This document shows, piece after piece, positions 1 through 10,866 of a DNA stretch of 64,000 nt. Source of the DNA: Capsicum annuum (lineage: Eukaryota; Streptophyta; Magnoliopsida; Solanales; Solanaceae); contig NW_025892538.1 in assembly GCF_002878395.1 (NCBI RefSeq), forward strand, positions 124,001-188,000, in the 5' to 3' direction. Both the position numbers and the translations under genes were made by a program. How positions within the stretch are numbered: the stretch's first letter is position 1; the number at the start of each line of letters is the position of its first letter. The notes below the pieces were generated by a model. The model worked only from the letters and a program-made list of their open reading frames with translations, made no database searches and had not been told where the DNA came from.

Positions 1-870
1 AATGACATAATTGAAAGTGTCATAAACAATATTAAGGAGGACTCCATTGTCAATGCATATTTCATAATCATGTATATATAGCAATAATTTCTCGTCCGTA
101 AAATTATTTATCTTGATTGTTGTTTCATAGGATTGATAATATGACTATGTTCTTCCGAGCCTCTAAATCTCAATTCAAACTAGCCTTACAACTACATAAC
201 TAACTGGGAATATGGTGATATAATTCGAATGCATTTATATATCTTTCCCTATCGGAATAAAATGAGCCATTCTAAGTATATTTCTATCTTAGATGCTAAT
301 CAAACCTTTTCTTTATTAAAGATAAGAACTCATCCCTTACATTCTTCATTCTGTCCTAGTGTTTTTCCTTTCCGGCTCACAAAAGAATTATAAGTTTATT
401 TCAGTTATCACAAACCGTTAAAACAATAAGAGAAAGAATGCACAATCAATCGAATGTGATAAATAACATAAAATAAATTGAAATCAAGCTATATAATCAA
501 ATCTACCAACTTTAAAATCTTCCTAAGCAAAAAAACTCACACAAAAATACAACTAAATGCCTTGGGACTACGCCACCCACTCCTGCAGACCAAAAAGAGT
601 AAATTACAATTACTAAGGATAAAGTATTCAAAATGCACAAAAACAAAATTTCCCAATACAGATTATTACAAAAATGGTCCACATGATTTTCACTTTCACC
701 ACGTTGAACCTAAATATTGATTCTTGGGGTCCTGCAAAAATATTTTGCTTGTTTGGTTTTTATTATTCTTGTTTTGAATTCCTTATAATGGATAATTTTT
801 ACACCTCAACGTATGAGGTGTCAACACAATCTATAGAGTTCTTTGCTGAGCAACTGGATGACTATGAATA
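1..870. repeat. LTR-like relic (probable Tat/Ogre-type LTR fragment)
   Basis: No convincing coding region. The first 40 bases closely match 51561-51600 further right, which abuts a reverse-strand Tat/Ogre relic. The following stretch (about 120-420) has the texture of non-coding LTR sequence. Two short forward ORFs (478-720 and 674-874) lack recognisable domains and I treat them as chance. The window edge cuts the repeat. Confidence 0.35.
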
Positions 871-965
871 CTAACTAATCTCTTTGGGGAATGACCAAAA
901 TTTTGATACAATAATGGTCTCAACTCTTGTCACTCAATAAAAAACTTTACACTTTGGAGAAAGTA

Positions 966-1006
966 TGCCAAAATAAATTTTTTTCAAAACTATTTTGCCA
1001 AATACC
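966..1006 (+). repeat. MULE left terminal inverted repeat
   Basis: It pairs with the reverse complement of 10825-10866. The strongest match is over about 22 bases (985-1006) with one or two mismatches. Confidence 0.65.
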
Positions 1007-1184
1007 TAAAAGTTATAAAATATTGGCCAAATACCCACATAATTCCACCTCACCATCAACTTTTTCAACATGACAATTTCAGCCCCAACTTTTATAATAA
1101 TTCACTTTAACCCAATACTTCCAACTTAATAAATTCACTCACAAGTTTCTAATAATACACTTCAACTCACTCCATCATCCACCA

Positions 1185-1198
1185 TTATATATACAAAA
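1185..1198 (+). promoter_or_regulatory. candidate TATA box for the MULE transposase
   Basis: TTATATATACAAAA lies about 450 bases before the transposase ORF at 1651, inside the element and downstream of the left terminal repeat. Position and sequence suit a plant TATA box. No transcript evidence is available. Confidence 0.3.
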
Positions 1199-1650
1199 TA
1201 TCTAGGTTTTTCAAAAATATTAAAAATAAAATTCCAAAAGCTAAAAATAGAATGTGGTTATTTTTCCCTCCAAAAAGCTCCGATTCCGGCCACTTTTTCA
1301 GCGATTAGCTGCAAATCAGTCCACAAACATCATAAGCTTGTCCATGAATCCATTGTTACCCTATTTGTTTCCTATCTTCTCAAACACACTTTTCACCATT
1401 GTTAAAAAGCTTTAAATCACTCACATTACTCGAAACCACTTTAGAAAGTGCATTACAGCATCTCAGACGACTCCAAGTTTATTCTCTATTCTATAAACCC
1501 AACAATCATTGATTAGAAGCAATATTTGCAATTTTATGTTTTTGTACGGATATCTGTGCAGCTATCGACCCGTCATCATCAGTCATAGACCGTACATACA
1601 ACCCGACATAGACCGTAAGCATAATCTACCATCGACCAAAGCTTAATTCT

Positions 1651-3940
1651 ATGATGTGTATTGTAGAATTTATTCTGATTTCTAGTGATTTCATGGGAGA
1701 ATGGGTGGAGAATCCCAAATATTGGAAATGGAGATCATTTATCAAGGTGATAATTCCCATTCCTGTTCACCACAACAGTTCATACGACAAATTTGTTGCA
1801 AACATAATGCAGAACGGGGATCTAGATTGTGCTCTGAGCGACGTGGTTATTAGTTATCTAATACATTTGAGGGAAAAGGTGAATCCTATGATCATAAATA
1901 GCAATGTACGTGTGCTGACGTACATAATGGATGCTGATGCAGATGACTTTAGGCCTATTTTGAGGATACATATGGTTGAGAGGTCCTTTGAAGGACCACT
2001 GAACTCATCAGCACCCCTACTGCAGCGCCCGACAATCGATGATGATTTGATCGATGATGATTTGAATGATTACGAGAATAGTGGCAATCATCCAATTAAT
2101 ATGGAAGATAATTATTCTATGCATATGGAAGACTTTTCATCGGGCTCGCAAGATGATAAAGAACTTCGTGGAACGGCATCACAACCAGGACAGTCCTTCT
2201 CCAATGGAACCAATTTCTATTGTAGTCAAACATTCGCCAATAAGAAAGCTGAAAATGCTACTAGATTTAGCAGCGGCGAGGCAGTCTTTTGATTATTTTA
2301 TGTAGAAGAGCTGCATGAAATTGATTAAGTTGAAATATTTATCTCGTGGTTGTTGCAGGCAAAAAGTATGGGACCTCGGACGAATTTTGCATATACAAGT
2401 ATGTCAGGTTGCACACGTGCAGTGTTGAACACGCCACTCGCAGGCACAAGAAAGTATCATCTGAATTAATTTCTTTAGTATGCGTAAATTATTTTCGAGA
2501 TGGTAAGGGTCAAAGCATAAGAGAAATTCAAAAGATTGTGTTTAAGGAGTTGCGCTGCAACGCAAATTATTGGATGTGTTGGAAAGAAAGTATAATTGCA
2601 AAGAACACATTCGTGGGACACTGAAACACAGATATGCTTGCTTGCCGGCTTTTTCCCACATGGTGGAGTTATTGAATCCCGAGTCTTCTTACTCTAACAT
2701 GGTAAATCAGATGAATGAATTATTCGTTTACTACTTCTTAGCATTCGAAGCTTGTATACGGGGATATGCCCACATGAGAAAGGTAATTACCATCGATGGC
2801 ACACATTTGTATGGAAAGTAAGGGGGTGTTTTATTGAGTGTCATCACACAGGACACTGAAAATCATACCTTTCTGATTACCTTTTGTGTCGTCGATAAAG
2901 AGAATGATGCTTCTTGGACCTTCTTCTTCTAGAAGATGAAGTCTATTGGAGAAGATAAACCAGATCTATGTGTCATCTCCAACAGGCATATTATCATCAC
3001 CAATGTCTTCTCCCATGTATGTAGTCGTGCATATCATGAACTTTGCATGAAGCTTCTCGCTGAAAATCTTTGCACAAATCAACACTGCATAGAACATCTT
3101 TATATATTCTACACCGCGGCAAAGGCTTATTCCTTTGATGAGTTTAGCAATAATTTTATGGAATTAAAGAGTAGTGCCCCAAGGCAGAACATGTCCTTGA
3201 AAATGTACTTGATTTTCCAAAATGGAGTAAAGCACACTTTCCAGACAATAGGTACGACATGATGACCACAAACATCGTCGAGTCACTCAACTCGATTTTG
3301 ATGGATGAACGGGAGTACCCCGTGTCATACATATTCAATTTAATTGCTAGAAAATTTGGTGAAAAGTGTAGGGAATGGTATGCCTTTGTCGATGGTAAAC
3401 TAAAACAATTGGTGCCTTATGCGGAAAGGATCCTAAGGGATAATAAGAGCGCGAGCGATTCCTTGTATGTGAATAATCCAAACGAAGTTCTCGACCAGTA
3501 CACGGTGTTCGGCAATGGCATCACTGCCAAGGTTAATCTCTTGGAGAGAAGTTATTCTTGTCGAAAATTTGATTTGGTAAAAATACCATGAGAACATGCG
3601 ATGGCAGCTTTGCGAGCAAAGCATGGCGATGATAAAGGTTATGGTAACTCCTTCTACAACTACTCTTCGCCAATTTATAAAGATGAAAGTTACCTCCTTG
3701 CATATACAGAAGCAATTAATGTTGTCCCTCCGGAGGCTGAATGGACTGTGCCATTGGAATTGCAAGATACTAAATTTTCACCACCCCCTACGATCCCAAA
3801 CTCGGAAGGAAGAAATTCAAATGCACTAAGGGCATCGGTGAGACACTCAAGTACAAAAGAAGGAATAGGTTTTCAATATGCAATAAATCCGGTCACAAAA
3901 GAACCACGCGTAGAATGGCCATCAAATCATAGATAGGCTT
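1651..3940 (+). pseudogene. MULE (MuDR-type) transposase, pseudogene
   Basis: This once encoded a transposase that cuts and pastes the element in the nucleus. Domains in order are: an N-terminal acidic region (1651-2240); the plant MuDR DNA-binding-like domain (about 2240-2430, with KYGTSDEFCIYKYVRLHTC); the MULE catalytic domain (about 2570-3170, first aspartate in ITIDGTHLYG at 2795-2797); a C-terminal helical part with the TTNIVESLNSILMDE stretch (about 3265); a SWIM zinc finger (3550-3600); and a shifted-frame zinc knuckle near 3850-3910. It is dead. Frames change near 2240, 2600 and 3170. In-frame stops occur at 2819-2821, near 2930 and at 3589-3591. The second catalytic aspartate of the expected SDRH is asparagine (AAC, 2981-2983). 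The SWIM finger has lost its first cysteine (TAT, 3553-3555), and its third cysteine is a stop. No introns are needed. Confidence 0.88.
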
Positions 3941-4428
3941 TTTTTTAGCTTCAGTTGTAAAGCTACTGTTTTGATGGCTAAATATGCATTTCTGTAGATT
4001 TTAACCTTCAGTTGTAATAGACTTAAATCATTGTCTATGATAGACTACGTAAAGTGTATGGTGCATATTTCCCAAGGTCTACAAAATATTATCTATTGGT
4101 TATATTATTGCTCATCTAACACGCTATCTTGGTCATTTTCTCGCCTTATCTCTCCAATCGATGCAATGAATCGTTGTTTCCCTTATTTCCCATTCCTAAT
4201 TTAATATAAAGCCGCATAAATGTCTATTCACGAGAGAAACCATTGGTATACGCAAACCAAGCATTTTCTCTTCTCACAAACGTCGACCTACCATTGGGTA
4301 GATATATGAACGGACGTCATCTATAGGTCTATAAGTACAGTTCCTTTTTCTACATAACCTTTCACTTGTCCCTAAACCAAAAATATCAGAAACCCTCTTC
4401 TTCTTCTTCTTCACCAAAAACTGAAATC
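3941..4428 (+). other. spacer with candidate promoter for the 4429 ORF
   Basis: No coding potential is visible. It holds CTATGATAGACTAC-type words (the MULE's recurring 'tagacc/ggtcta' vocabulary) near 4030-4080. A TATAAAG box at 4205-4211 lies about 220 bases before the ATG at 4429, followed by a CT-rich leader (4397-4413). Confidence 0.35.
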
Positions 4429-4611
4429 ATGCTTGGTCGTAGAATTCCCCTTTGCCCAATCAGACGAGTTCCACCTTGTACCTATGATCTTCTGCTGCTT
4501 CGAAATGACTTTGACCATCTTTTCTACGGCCAGGGAGAATATTGACGGTACTTAGAGCGTGAGCTCCGGCGAATTGCTCGTTTCCTTCATCCAATTGTGG
4601 AGCATCTTTGA
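4429..4611 (+). pseudogene. small Arg/Leu-rich ORF of about 60 residues, one in-frame stop, function unknown
   Basis: ATG at 4429-4431 opens a frame reading MLGRRIPLCPIRRVPPCTYD and continuing with a Leu-rich then Arg-rich segment. It ends at TGA 4609-4611. One in-frame TGA interrupts codon 39, directly after GQGEY, where a tryptophan codon TGG is the likely ancestor. A TATA box lies 218 bases upstream, and a CT-rich stretch resembling a plant 5' leader precedes the ATG. The frame is unusually GC-rich and codon-like compared with its surroundings, which argues that it was once real. I do not recognise a domain. It is probably MULE cargo between the transposase and the palindrome. It could instead be an exon of a larger captured gene. 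Confidence 0.45.
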
Positions 4612-5100
4612 ATGGAAGAAAACTACTACATCACCCCCCACAATCCCCATAATTTATTTTACTTTTTTATTTTAGTTTATGTTTTTAAGTTTTTTTGGTT
4701 TGTTCGTTGCTGAAGAAGCTTTCTCTGTAGGATTTTGTTAGAAGAAAGCTTCTTCTATTTTTCCCTTTTTGTTGTAAAGATTATCATGTAATGCAATGAA
4801 TAAGTTTAATATAAGTATGTTTCAGTTTGTTTTAACATTGTGTTTACCATCTTTGTTCTGATATCTTATTTTTTGTATGTGGTAGTTATTCTTCTATACG
4901 GACAAAAACTCGAATCAAATATGTATGCCTTGTTCAATTTACAGTACTGTAGCTTGACTAATTTCTTGAAGAGTATAAAGTAATATATAGTCTATCGTCG
5001 ATTGTATACTCAATATTTTCCCGACTGTACATATTGATCGATCGTAGACTATGTGAATCGATGGGTCATCGGTTAAATTAAAACAAATAATAACATATTA
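4612..5100. other. MULE spacer, no gene seen
   Basis: AT-rich sequence after the small ORF. Around 4990-5070 it holds several copies of short 'tagtctatcg / gatcgatcgtagacta' words like those seen elsewhere in the element. No ORF, RNA gene or further element is visible. Confidence 0.5.
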
Positions 5101-5385
5101 TTAAAAAATAATTTAATTAAAAAAGATTTAAACAGATTATCTCATGTTTTGTGGCTGGTGGAAGAAAATAATTAAATTAAAAATGATTTAAATAGATAAT
5201 TACACATTTTGGGACATGTGGAAGAAAAGAATTAAATTAAAAATAAATTTAAATAGATAATCACATGTTTTGGGGCTGGTGGAAGAAAATAATTAAATTA
5301 AAAATAATTTAAATAGATAATCACATGTTTTGGGGCTGGTGGAAGAAAGTAACTTAATTAAAAAAGATTTAAATAGATAATCTTA
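5101..5385. repeat. ~60-bp tandem repeat, about 4.7 units
   Basis: The unit runs TAATTAAATTAAAAATGATT, then TAAATAGATAATCACATGTT, then TTGGGGCTGGTGGAAGAAAA. It is repeated at a period of 59-61 bases with a few substitutions. Two more units appear in reverse complement at about 6235-6355, inside the right arm of the palindrome. Confidence 0.85.
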
Positions 5386-5706
5386 GAGCGGTGGTGACAC
5401 TTAATAGACCGTCGTAGATCATGACCTATGTCTGCCATCGATTAGTCTGGTCTACCATAGACTTACACCTTTAGTAGTGCATCAATTGATATCATGATTA
5501 TGCGTAGACCACGGTGATCTATGTATACTGTTATAGACCATCACTTGGATGTAATTAAAATGAATAAATAAACTAAAAATAAATATAGTGTGAATTTCTA
5601 CATATGTTAAGGAGTGTAAACAAGTCACATAATCATATTAGAGCTTAAACAAATTAGGGAGCGTGAATTAAGGAATGTGTGGATGGGTAGTGGTTGAATG
5701 TTCAAT
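5281..5706 (+). repeat. left arm of a large internal palindrome
   Basis: The reverse complement of this arm matches 5889-6358 almost throughout. Markers include TGAATGTTCAATATC at the inner end, the TGGATGGGTAGTGG stretch, GTCACATAATCATATTAGAG, and the 'tagaccgtcgtagatcatga' word near the outer third. Mismatches and small indels are scattered, so this is an old but still foldable inverted repeat. Confidence 0.85.
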
Positions 5707-5888
5707 ATCCTAAGAATAATATTTTTCAAAGAACAAGGTATTTAGGATGATGATTGTTCTACCATTATCAATTCCACACACTCTTTTGATTTACGAGTGG
5801 TGATGGAAGGAGTATGTGGAATGTGTAGTCATCAAATACAATACATATCTTCAAAACATACTTGTGCTTTCACAAACATTACTCTAAC
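5707..5888. other. palindrome loop
   Basis: About 180 bases separate the two arms. No ORF is present. Confidence 0.7.
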
Positions 5889-6358
5889 GATATTGAACAT
5901 TCAACCACTACCCATCCACACACTCCTTAATTCACCCCCCCCCCCCTATTTGTTTAAGCTCTAATATGATTATGTGACATGTTTACACTCCTTCATATGT
6001 GTAGAAATCCACACTACATTTATTTTTAATTCATTTATTTTTTTTAACTACATCCAAGTGATGGTCTATAATAGTGTATATAGATCACCGTAGTCTACGT
6101 AGAATCATGATATCAATCGATGCACTACTAAAGGTGTAAGTCTATGGTAGACCAAACTAATCGATGGTTGACATAGGTCATGATCTACGACGGTCTATTA
6201 AGTGTCACCACCACTCCAAGATTATGTTTTTTAATTAATTACTTTCTTCCACCAACCCCAAAACATGTGATTATCTATTAAAATTATTTTTAATTTAATT
6301 ATTTTCTTCCACCAGCCCCAAAACATGTGATTATCTATTTAAATCATTTTTAATTTAT
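5889..6358 (-). repeat. right arm of the internal palindrome
   Basis: Reverse complement of 5281-5706. It contains a C-run at 5935-5946 where the left arm has a short G-poor spacer, and ends in two inverted copies of the 60-bp unit. Confidence 0.85.
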
Positions 6359-6360
6359 TT

Positions 6361-6540
6361 ATTTATTTATTAACTACATCCAAGTGATGGTCTATAGAAG
6401 TGTACATAGATCACCGTAGTATACGTATACTTAGGATATCAATTGATGCACTACTAAAAGTGTAAGTCTACGGTAGACCAGACTAATCGATGGCTGACAT
6501 AGGTTATGATCTACGACGGTCTATTAAGTGTCACCACCAA
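6361..6540. repeat. third copy of the ~180-bp palindrome core
   Basis: A direct repeat of about 6045-6215: 'aactacatccaagtgatgg' through 'ctattaagtgtcaccacca'. It is therefore also an inverted copy of 5390-5580. It abuts the GRF gene promoter. Confidence 0.8.
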
Positions 6541-6624
6541 ATCAAAAAAGAAAAATTACTTTTCCAAAGGTAATAAAAGGCCACTTTTGTAAGCCATCAA
6601 TGTTAACACTTCATTTTTACTTCA

Positions 6625-6632
6625 TATATAAG
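6625..6632 (+). promoter_or_regulatory. candidate TATA box of the GRF gene
   Basis: TATATAAG sits 59 bases before the ATG at 6691, a normal plant spacing for a short leader. Confidence 0.45.
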
Positions 6633-6690
6633 GTGTCCATCCCTCATTATTTTATTTCATTCACTTTGTTTTGATTTTAAAAATTATACA

Positions 6691-7217
6691 ATGTCCCAAG
6701 CATCTCAAACATCCAATTCTAAAAATACTCTAATTTGTCATTGTGGGAATGCAGCTATCTTGACGACGTCATGCACGGATTCAAATCCAGGTCGCAAATT
6801 TTATAATTATGCAATTGTGAAGGTGAGTTGTGTGTGTTTTTTTAAAATGTTTAAATTAATCATTATGTAATTATTATTTTTTTCTAGGATAATGGCGCAT
6901 GCTCATTTTTTAAATGACTTGATGAGCTATCACCTCCAACCAGTCCATCAACATTGAATTCAGGACTCGAGACATCAAATTTTCAAGGCTTGGCAAAATT
7001 TAATCTACTACAAAAGCTCCAACAATGCGAAGAAAATAAAGTTTTTCTCATGACTTTGTTCAAAGAAGCTAAAGAACAGAGGGATCACTTTAAACTATTG
7101 CTACATGACACCTAATTAGAGAGGGATCAACTAAAACAAAAATTGATTTTGGCCGAAAAAAGGAAGAATGTCCTAAAAATGATGTTATGTGTTATAATGC
7201 TAGTATTCATTCTTTGA
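6691..7217 (+). pseudogene. GRF-type zinc-finger, coiled-coil, tail-anchored protein; two in-frame stops
   Basis: Exon 1 (6691-6822, 44 codons) and exon 2 (6888-7217) are separated by a 65-base phase-0 intron with GT (6823) and AG (6886-6887). Exon 1 carries CHCG near residue 16 and NPGRKFYNY. Exon 2 opens DNGACSFFK. Together these give the spaced Cys/His ligands of a GRF zinc finger, a nucleic-acid-binding fold. A coiled-coil-like stretch follows (LLQKLQQCEENKVF, then KEAKEQRDHFKLL), then a hydrophobic C-terminal segment (MMLCVIMLVFIL) ending at TGA 7215-7217. This architecture matches the abundant plant 'GRF zinc finger plus coiled coil plus membrane tail' proteins. Two lesions are visible: TGA at 6915-6917 exactly where the family has the final Trp of CxFFxW, and TAA after LLLHDT near 7112. 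A TATA box lies upstream. It appears to be cargo of the MULE. Only these two stops separate it from an open gene. Confidence 0.8.
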
Positions 7218-7634
7218 AGAAGTGTAACATAGATGTAGTGATAAATATTAATAGTTCTATTTTCTATAATGTTAATAGTATTTTTGATAGAATCATAGTC
7301 GATTAAACAACACGTCAACTTAAATTCAACCAGCAGGATAATAATAGAGTATGCATACAGTATATGAAATATTAAGTATGCATTCTATGATATCAAGAAT
7401 ACAATGTACCAACAATGACCACACCATGCATATTCAAATTCCATGCCACAAATCAGTTTGACAGAAACAGATTCAGTGAAGAATCATAACAAGTTTCATA
7501 AAATAAAAAAATAATTGTCATATCTTACCACCAGATCCTTCAATCTTCATATTTGTGAAATAAAAAAAAATTATCATATCATAACAACTCATCATACAAC
7601 AACACATTAAACGGCTTAGGATTCAAATGTCTCT
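7218..7634. other. intergenic between two convergent cargo genes
   Basis: The 3' sides of the forward GRF gene and the reverse DUF1985 gene face each other here. The sequence is AT-rich with no ORF of substance. Some must be 3' UTR of one or both genes, but no clear polyadenylation signal can be assigned. Confidence 0.4.
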
Positions 7635-9956
7635 TTACCTAAGTTCCTTATCAACACAAGTGTTATTGTTGATTTCATCAACAATGTCCATGACCATATT
7701 TTTTTGGTCACCTTCAGCTCCTTTTTTCTCAACAGTTGCAGCTGGTCCTTCATTCTCACCTTCTTTTTCTTTATTTTCAGCATGTGCAACAGCTGGTTCT
7801 TCTTCAGTTTTCTTTTCTTCCACACCTTATTGTTTTTCTTCACCTGCAGCAGTTGTTTTTTCCTCAGTTTCTCTTTTCGTTCACCTGCTGCTTCTTTCTC
7901 AACTTATTCTTTGTCAGCTTCTTCTTCAACGTTTTTTTCTTTTTCCTCACTTTTGTGTTCATCTGCTGTTGTTTCTTCTTCTGCTTCTTCTGTAGCTACT
8001 GCTTTTCCACCTTCTTCTTGGCTCTTATCTTATTCCATTTATTCTTCATCATCCTTCTTTTTTTTCTTCTTTTTCCACTTCTGCCACAATAAAGGCCAAC
8101 TCATCTATTTTGGTCCTTTTATCCCCTTCTTCATTCCTCTCTGATTCATAAAGTTACACATGCACTGTATCATCATATTACAAAGTGTTACTGAATATAA
8201 AGATAAAAATTCATTAACAACATCAATTATTAAATGAAGTTACCTCGCTCGTGTTGTCGCTCATCCTTTTCCTTTTTCTTCATTCCTTGCTCTCTGATAT
8301 AGGCAACAATATCCAACACCGCTTCCTCGAGTGCAATAATATGCTTATGAAGATCCCCGAGGGATAATGTTTCCGCTGCATCTTTGGAGGTGCTTGAAGA
8401 ATCAACACCACCAATGCGTACTCCAACGGGGTTACCAACCAAATCCCCATCTTCATCGCTGTCCTCATTTAAAGTAAGGATAGTCATCCCTTCTAACTCT
8501 TTCTTCAAGCCATCGAGGAAGTTATTATTCACCTCGTCCGTATATGGCTTAAATGTAATCATGTAATCCATTTTCATCTCACAAACATTAAGGATGATGT
8601 ATGGGTGTACGTTCTACAAAATATCAATTAACAATTACATAACATTTGATGCAACGGTAGTATTATTACATAACAGAAAATAAGTTCATACCTTGGTAAC
8701 TTTTCCTTTATACTTGAATGGGTTGCCTTCCATTATCTTGTCACTTTTTGTAGTGTGCCATCTGAGGATACGGGGAATGAGAAAGGGATCATCCATTGAT
8801 TTTCTAGTAAATTCTCCAAGATGAGGAAAGGCCTCATAGATCCAAATTTGTAAGCAGTACAACAGTGAAAAAAATAACTCAGAGTATATGATAGAGTATA
8901 AATAAAATAAAAATCTACGATAAACTCACTAAAGGGTTTATGGTAGATACCATGAATGTCCAGGGAAATCCTAATAGCGCATAGGATGCCTTCTGCTTCT
9001 CATCGAATAATTCCTTCTGCTTCTTCAGGTCACTTTTCTTCTTTAGATAGTCCATGGTCAGTTAAAATATCTCTTTCCCCCATGGATACTTCTCGAAAAA
9101 CTCAATGAATTGGCAATTCAAATCAATTTTGTGTCGACAACCTTCGTCGAATCTTTTGCAAGCAACATGGTATGCAAGAACCATAGTAGACAACACTTGA
9201 ACTTCTGGTCCTTATTCAACTTATTCCCTCTGATCAGGTATAACAAGTTAGCCACCGTGATGTTTTTATTTTTTGTCATCTTAAAACAAAAATTATCCCT
9301 CTTTGCTAACATCTACTTTATTTTTTATTCACTGGGGTATGATGAGTAGTTCAGCCTCGTGATCAAACAAAAATCTTTCAAGCCAAAATAGACAGTCTTG
9401 TTGTTAACGTAGAACCACATCTCATGATGCAACTTATCATTCCTGACGTATCTCCACAATAAATAATGGACCAACTGCCCATTGAAGTTGAGATGTTCTG
9501 GCAGGTTTCTCAGGTGTCCAAAATAGGATCGCTTGAATCTTTTCTTCAATTCTTGGTCGACAAGAACTTGCTTAATTTCTCGATAAGAAGCCATTCTTGA
9601 TCTGACCGATATCTTTTCCGGGAAAGATCTGACCTCATCAATTATAGTTCGAAGGTCATACCGCTCCACGGAAATGCACCTTAAAAGATATGGCATGGAT
9701 AGGGAATCATTATCCCTATCATCACTATTACTCCTACTTCCCTCACTCTCTTCACTGTCACCACTGATGCTCCTCTTGGAAACATCTTTATTAGAATTGA
9801 CGTAGTTTCTTATCTTCTTTAACTCCAAATCTGATTCGGACACCGACTCTTCAGTTTTCTTCCTTTTTGAGACATTTGCAACTACCTCAGCTGTTCTTTT
9901 TCTACTGCTACCAGCGGTACCAGTATTGCATTTGGGAGAGATGATTTTTTATCCAT
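7635..9956 (-). pseudogene. DUF1985 (Ulp1-protease-associated) protein, multi-exon pseudogene
   Basis: Read on the minus strand, ATG at 9956-9954 begins a basic, NLS-like N-terminus (KRTAEVVANVSKRKK, after a frameshift near 9930). The DUF1985 domain follows (9760-9118, with NLPEHLNFNGQLVHYLLWRY and MWFYVNNKTVYFGLKDFCL). The stretch YPWGKEIF...FPWTFM is at about 9090-8958. Exon 8850-8692 carries IYEAFPHLGEFTRKSMDDPF. A clean GT-AG intron (8691-8614) leads to exon 8613-8244, a Ser/Asp-rich segment and coiled coil (LHKHIIALEEAVLDIVAYI). A second clean intron (8243-8141) leads to exon 8140-7635, a Glu/Lys-rich tail. Lesions are stops at 9325 and 9313-9315, frameshifts near 9118 and in the tail, and a degraded splice site near 8950. 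The C48 (Ulp1) protease domain that usually follows in the family is absent, so any deSUMOylation role is lost. It is probably MULE cargo. Confidence 0.8.
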
Positions 9957-10824
9957 TTTTAACATAATATACACCTGAAGAACAAATCTCTCATTTTCAG
10001 TTCATAGACCACAAGTCTATCAATAGAAATAACTCAATGCTTAACTAAACCCCCCTCCCTAAAAAAACAAATTAACAAACCCCCCACCATTAAACAGTTC
10101 ACTACACAAACATATAATAACTGAACCAAAATCCAACTTGCAATATCAAAATACAGTAATTGCTAAAAATCAAACTTGTGCACCTAATCAAACTAATTAT
10201 CTATTAATATTTTAATTTTCATTATTTCAGCAATCATGTTTTAAAAGAATTTCATACGTCTGAAAATTGATTTCAATCTAGGGCATTCTCATTTCATAGA
10301 CCATGGGTCTACGGATAGACTGTACGTCTACGGACAGAAACAGGTCGTTGTTCCAATCAAAATGTCAAAATAACTCTTTAAACAATAATTATCCCATCAT
10401 TCAACACTTCGTTGCAAAAAACAACGACTAAACCAAAACACCAAATTCAAAAAAAAAAATCCTACAGCACTAGGAATCAATTAGCAAAAACACTATTTAA
10501 ATGGATCTAGAAATGATCAAAACTTGATTTTAACTAACCTTGCGATGCAACGACGACCCCTTAGAAGCTGGAGAAGAAGACAAAATGAAAATGGCATTTT
10601 TGGGAGAAGTAGTTTCAAAAGTGAGAGTTGGGAATTGAAGAGGAGAGAGAGGGGATTTTTTTTTAATATTGGAATAAGTGGAGGGTGTTAGGTGTATTAT
10701 TTTAAAATTGTAAAGTTATAAAAATGATGAATTGATCCCTTGGCCCACATGTGGGCTCCACTTTTTTCACTTTTTTCCACTTTTTACATCCTAAACCTAA
10801 AAAATCAATTAAAAAAAATTAAGT
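9957..10824. other. MULE right subterminal region (upstream of the reverse gene)
   Basis: It holds the promoter and leader side of the minus-strand DUF1985 gene. The recurring words 'catagaccacaagtctat' (10002-10020) and 'catagaccatgggtctacgg' (about 10297) are present. There are GA-rich stretches at 10560-10660 that read as a CT-rich leader on the minus strand. No other gene is seen. Confidence 0.4.
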
Positions 10825-10866
10825 GGTTATTTGGCAAATTAGTTTTGGAGGGTTCTTTCTTTGCCA
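10825..10866 (-). repeat. MULE right terminal inverted repeat
   Basis: The reverse complement matches 966-1006, with core CAAAACTAATTTGCCAAATA. Confidence 0.65.

Larger units (their letters stand above)
966..10866 (+). mobile_element. Mutator-like element (MULE) with multigene cargo, inactive
   Basis: The ends form an imperfect terminal inverted repeat. The left end (966-1006) and the reverse complement of the right end (10825-10866) share a core reading CAAAACTA-TTTGCCAAATA with single-base differences, each beginning near a GCCAAA/GGCAAA motif. Between them lie a MULE transposase pseudogene, a small ORF, a GRF zinc-finger gene, a reverse-strand DUF1985 gene, and a large internal palindrome. 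MULEs that carry DUF1985/Ulp1-type genes are known in plants (the Kaonashi group). I could not identify a clean 9-bp target duplication, so the boundaries are good to about 10-20 bp. The short, degraded terminal repeats fit that group better than classical long-TIR MuDR. Confidence 0.75.

Noticed and set aside
5101..5385. CRISPR-like array of 60-bp units
   Set aside because: Units are contiguous without unique spacers, in a plant genome, inside a MULE.
7627..8144. Long forward Ser/Phe-rich frames (122, 146 and 118 residues)
   Set aside because: They are the antisense of the Glu/Lys-rich exon of the reverse DUF1985 gene, whose splice sites and frame continuity are convincing.
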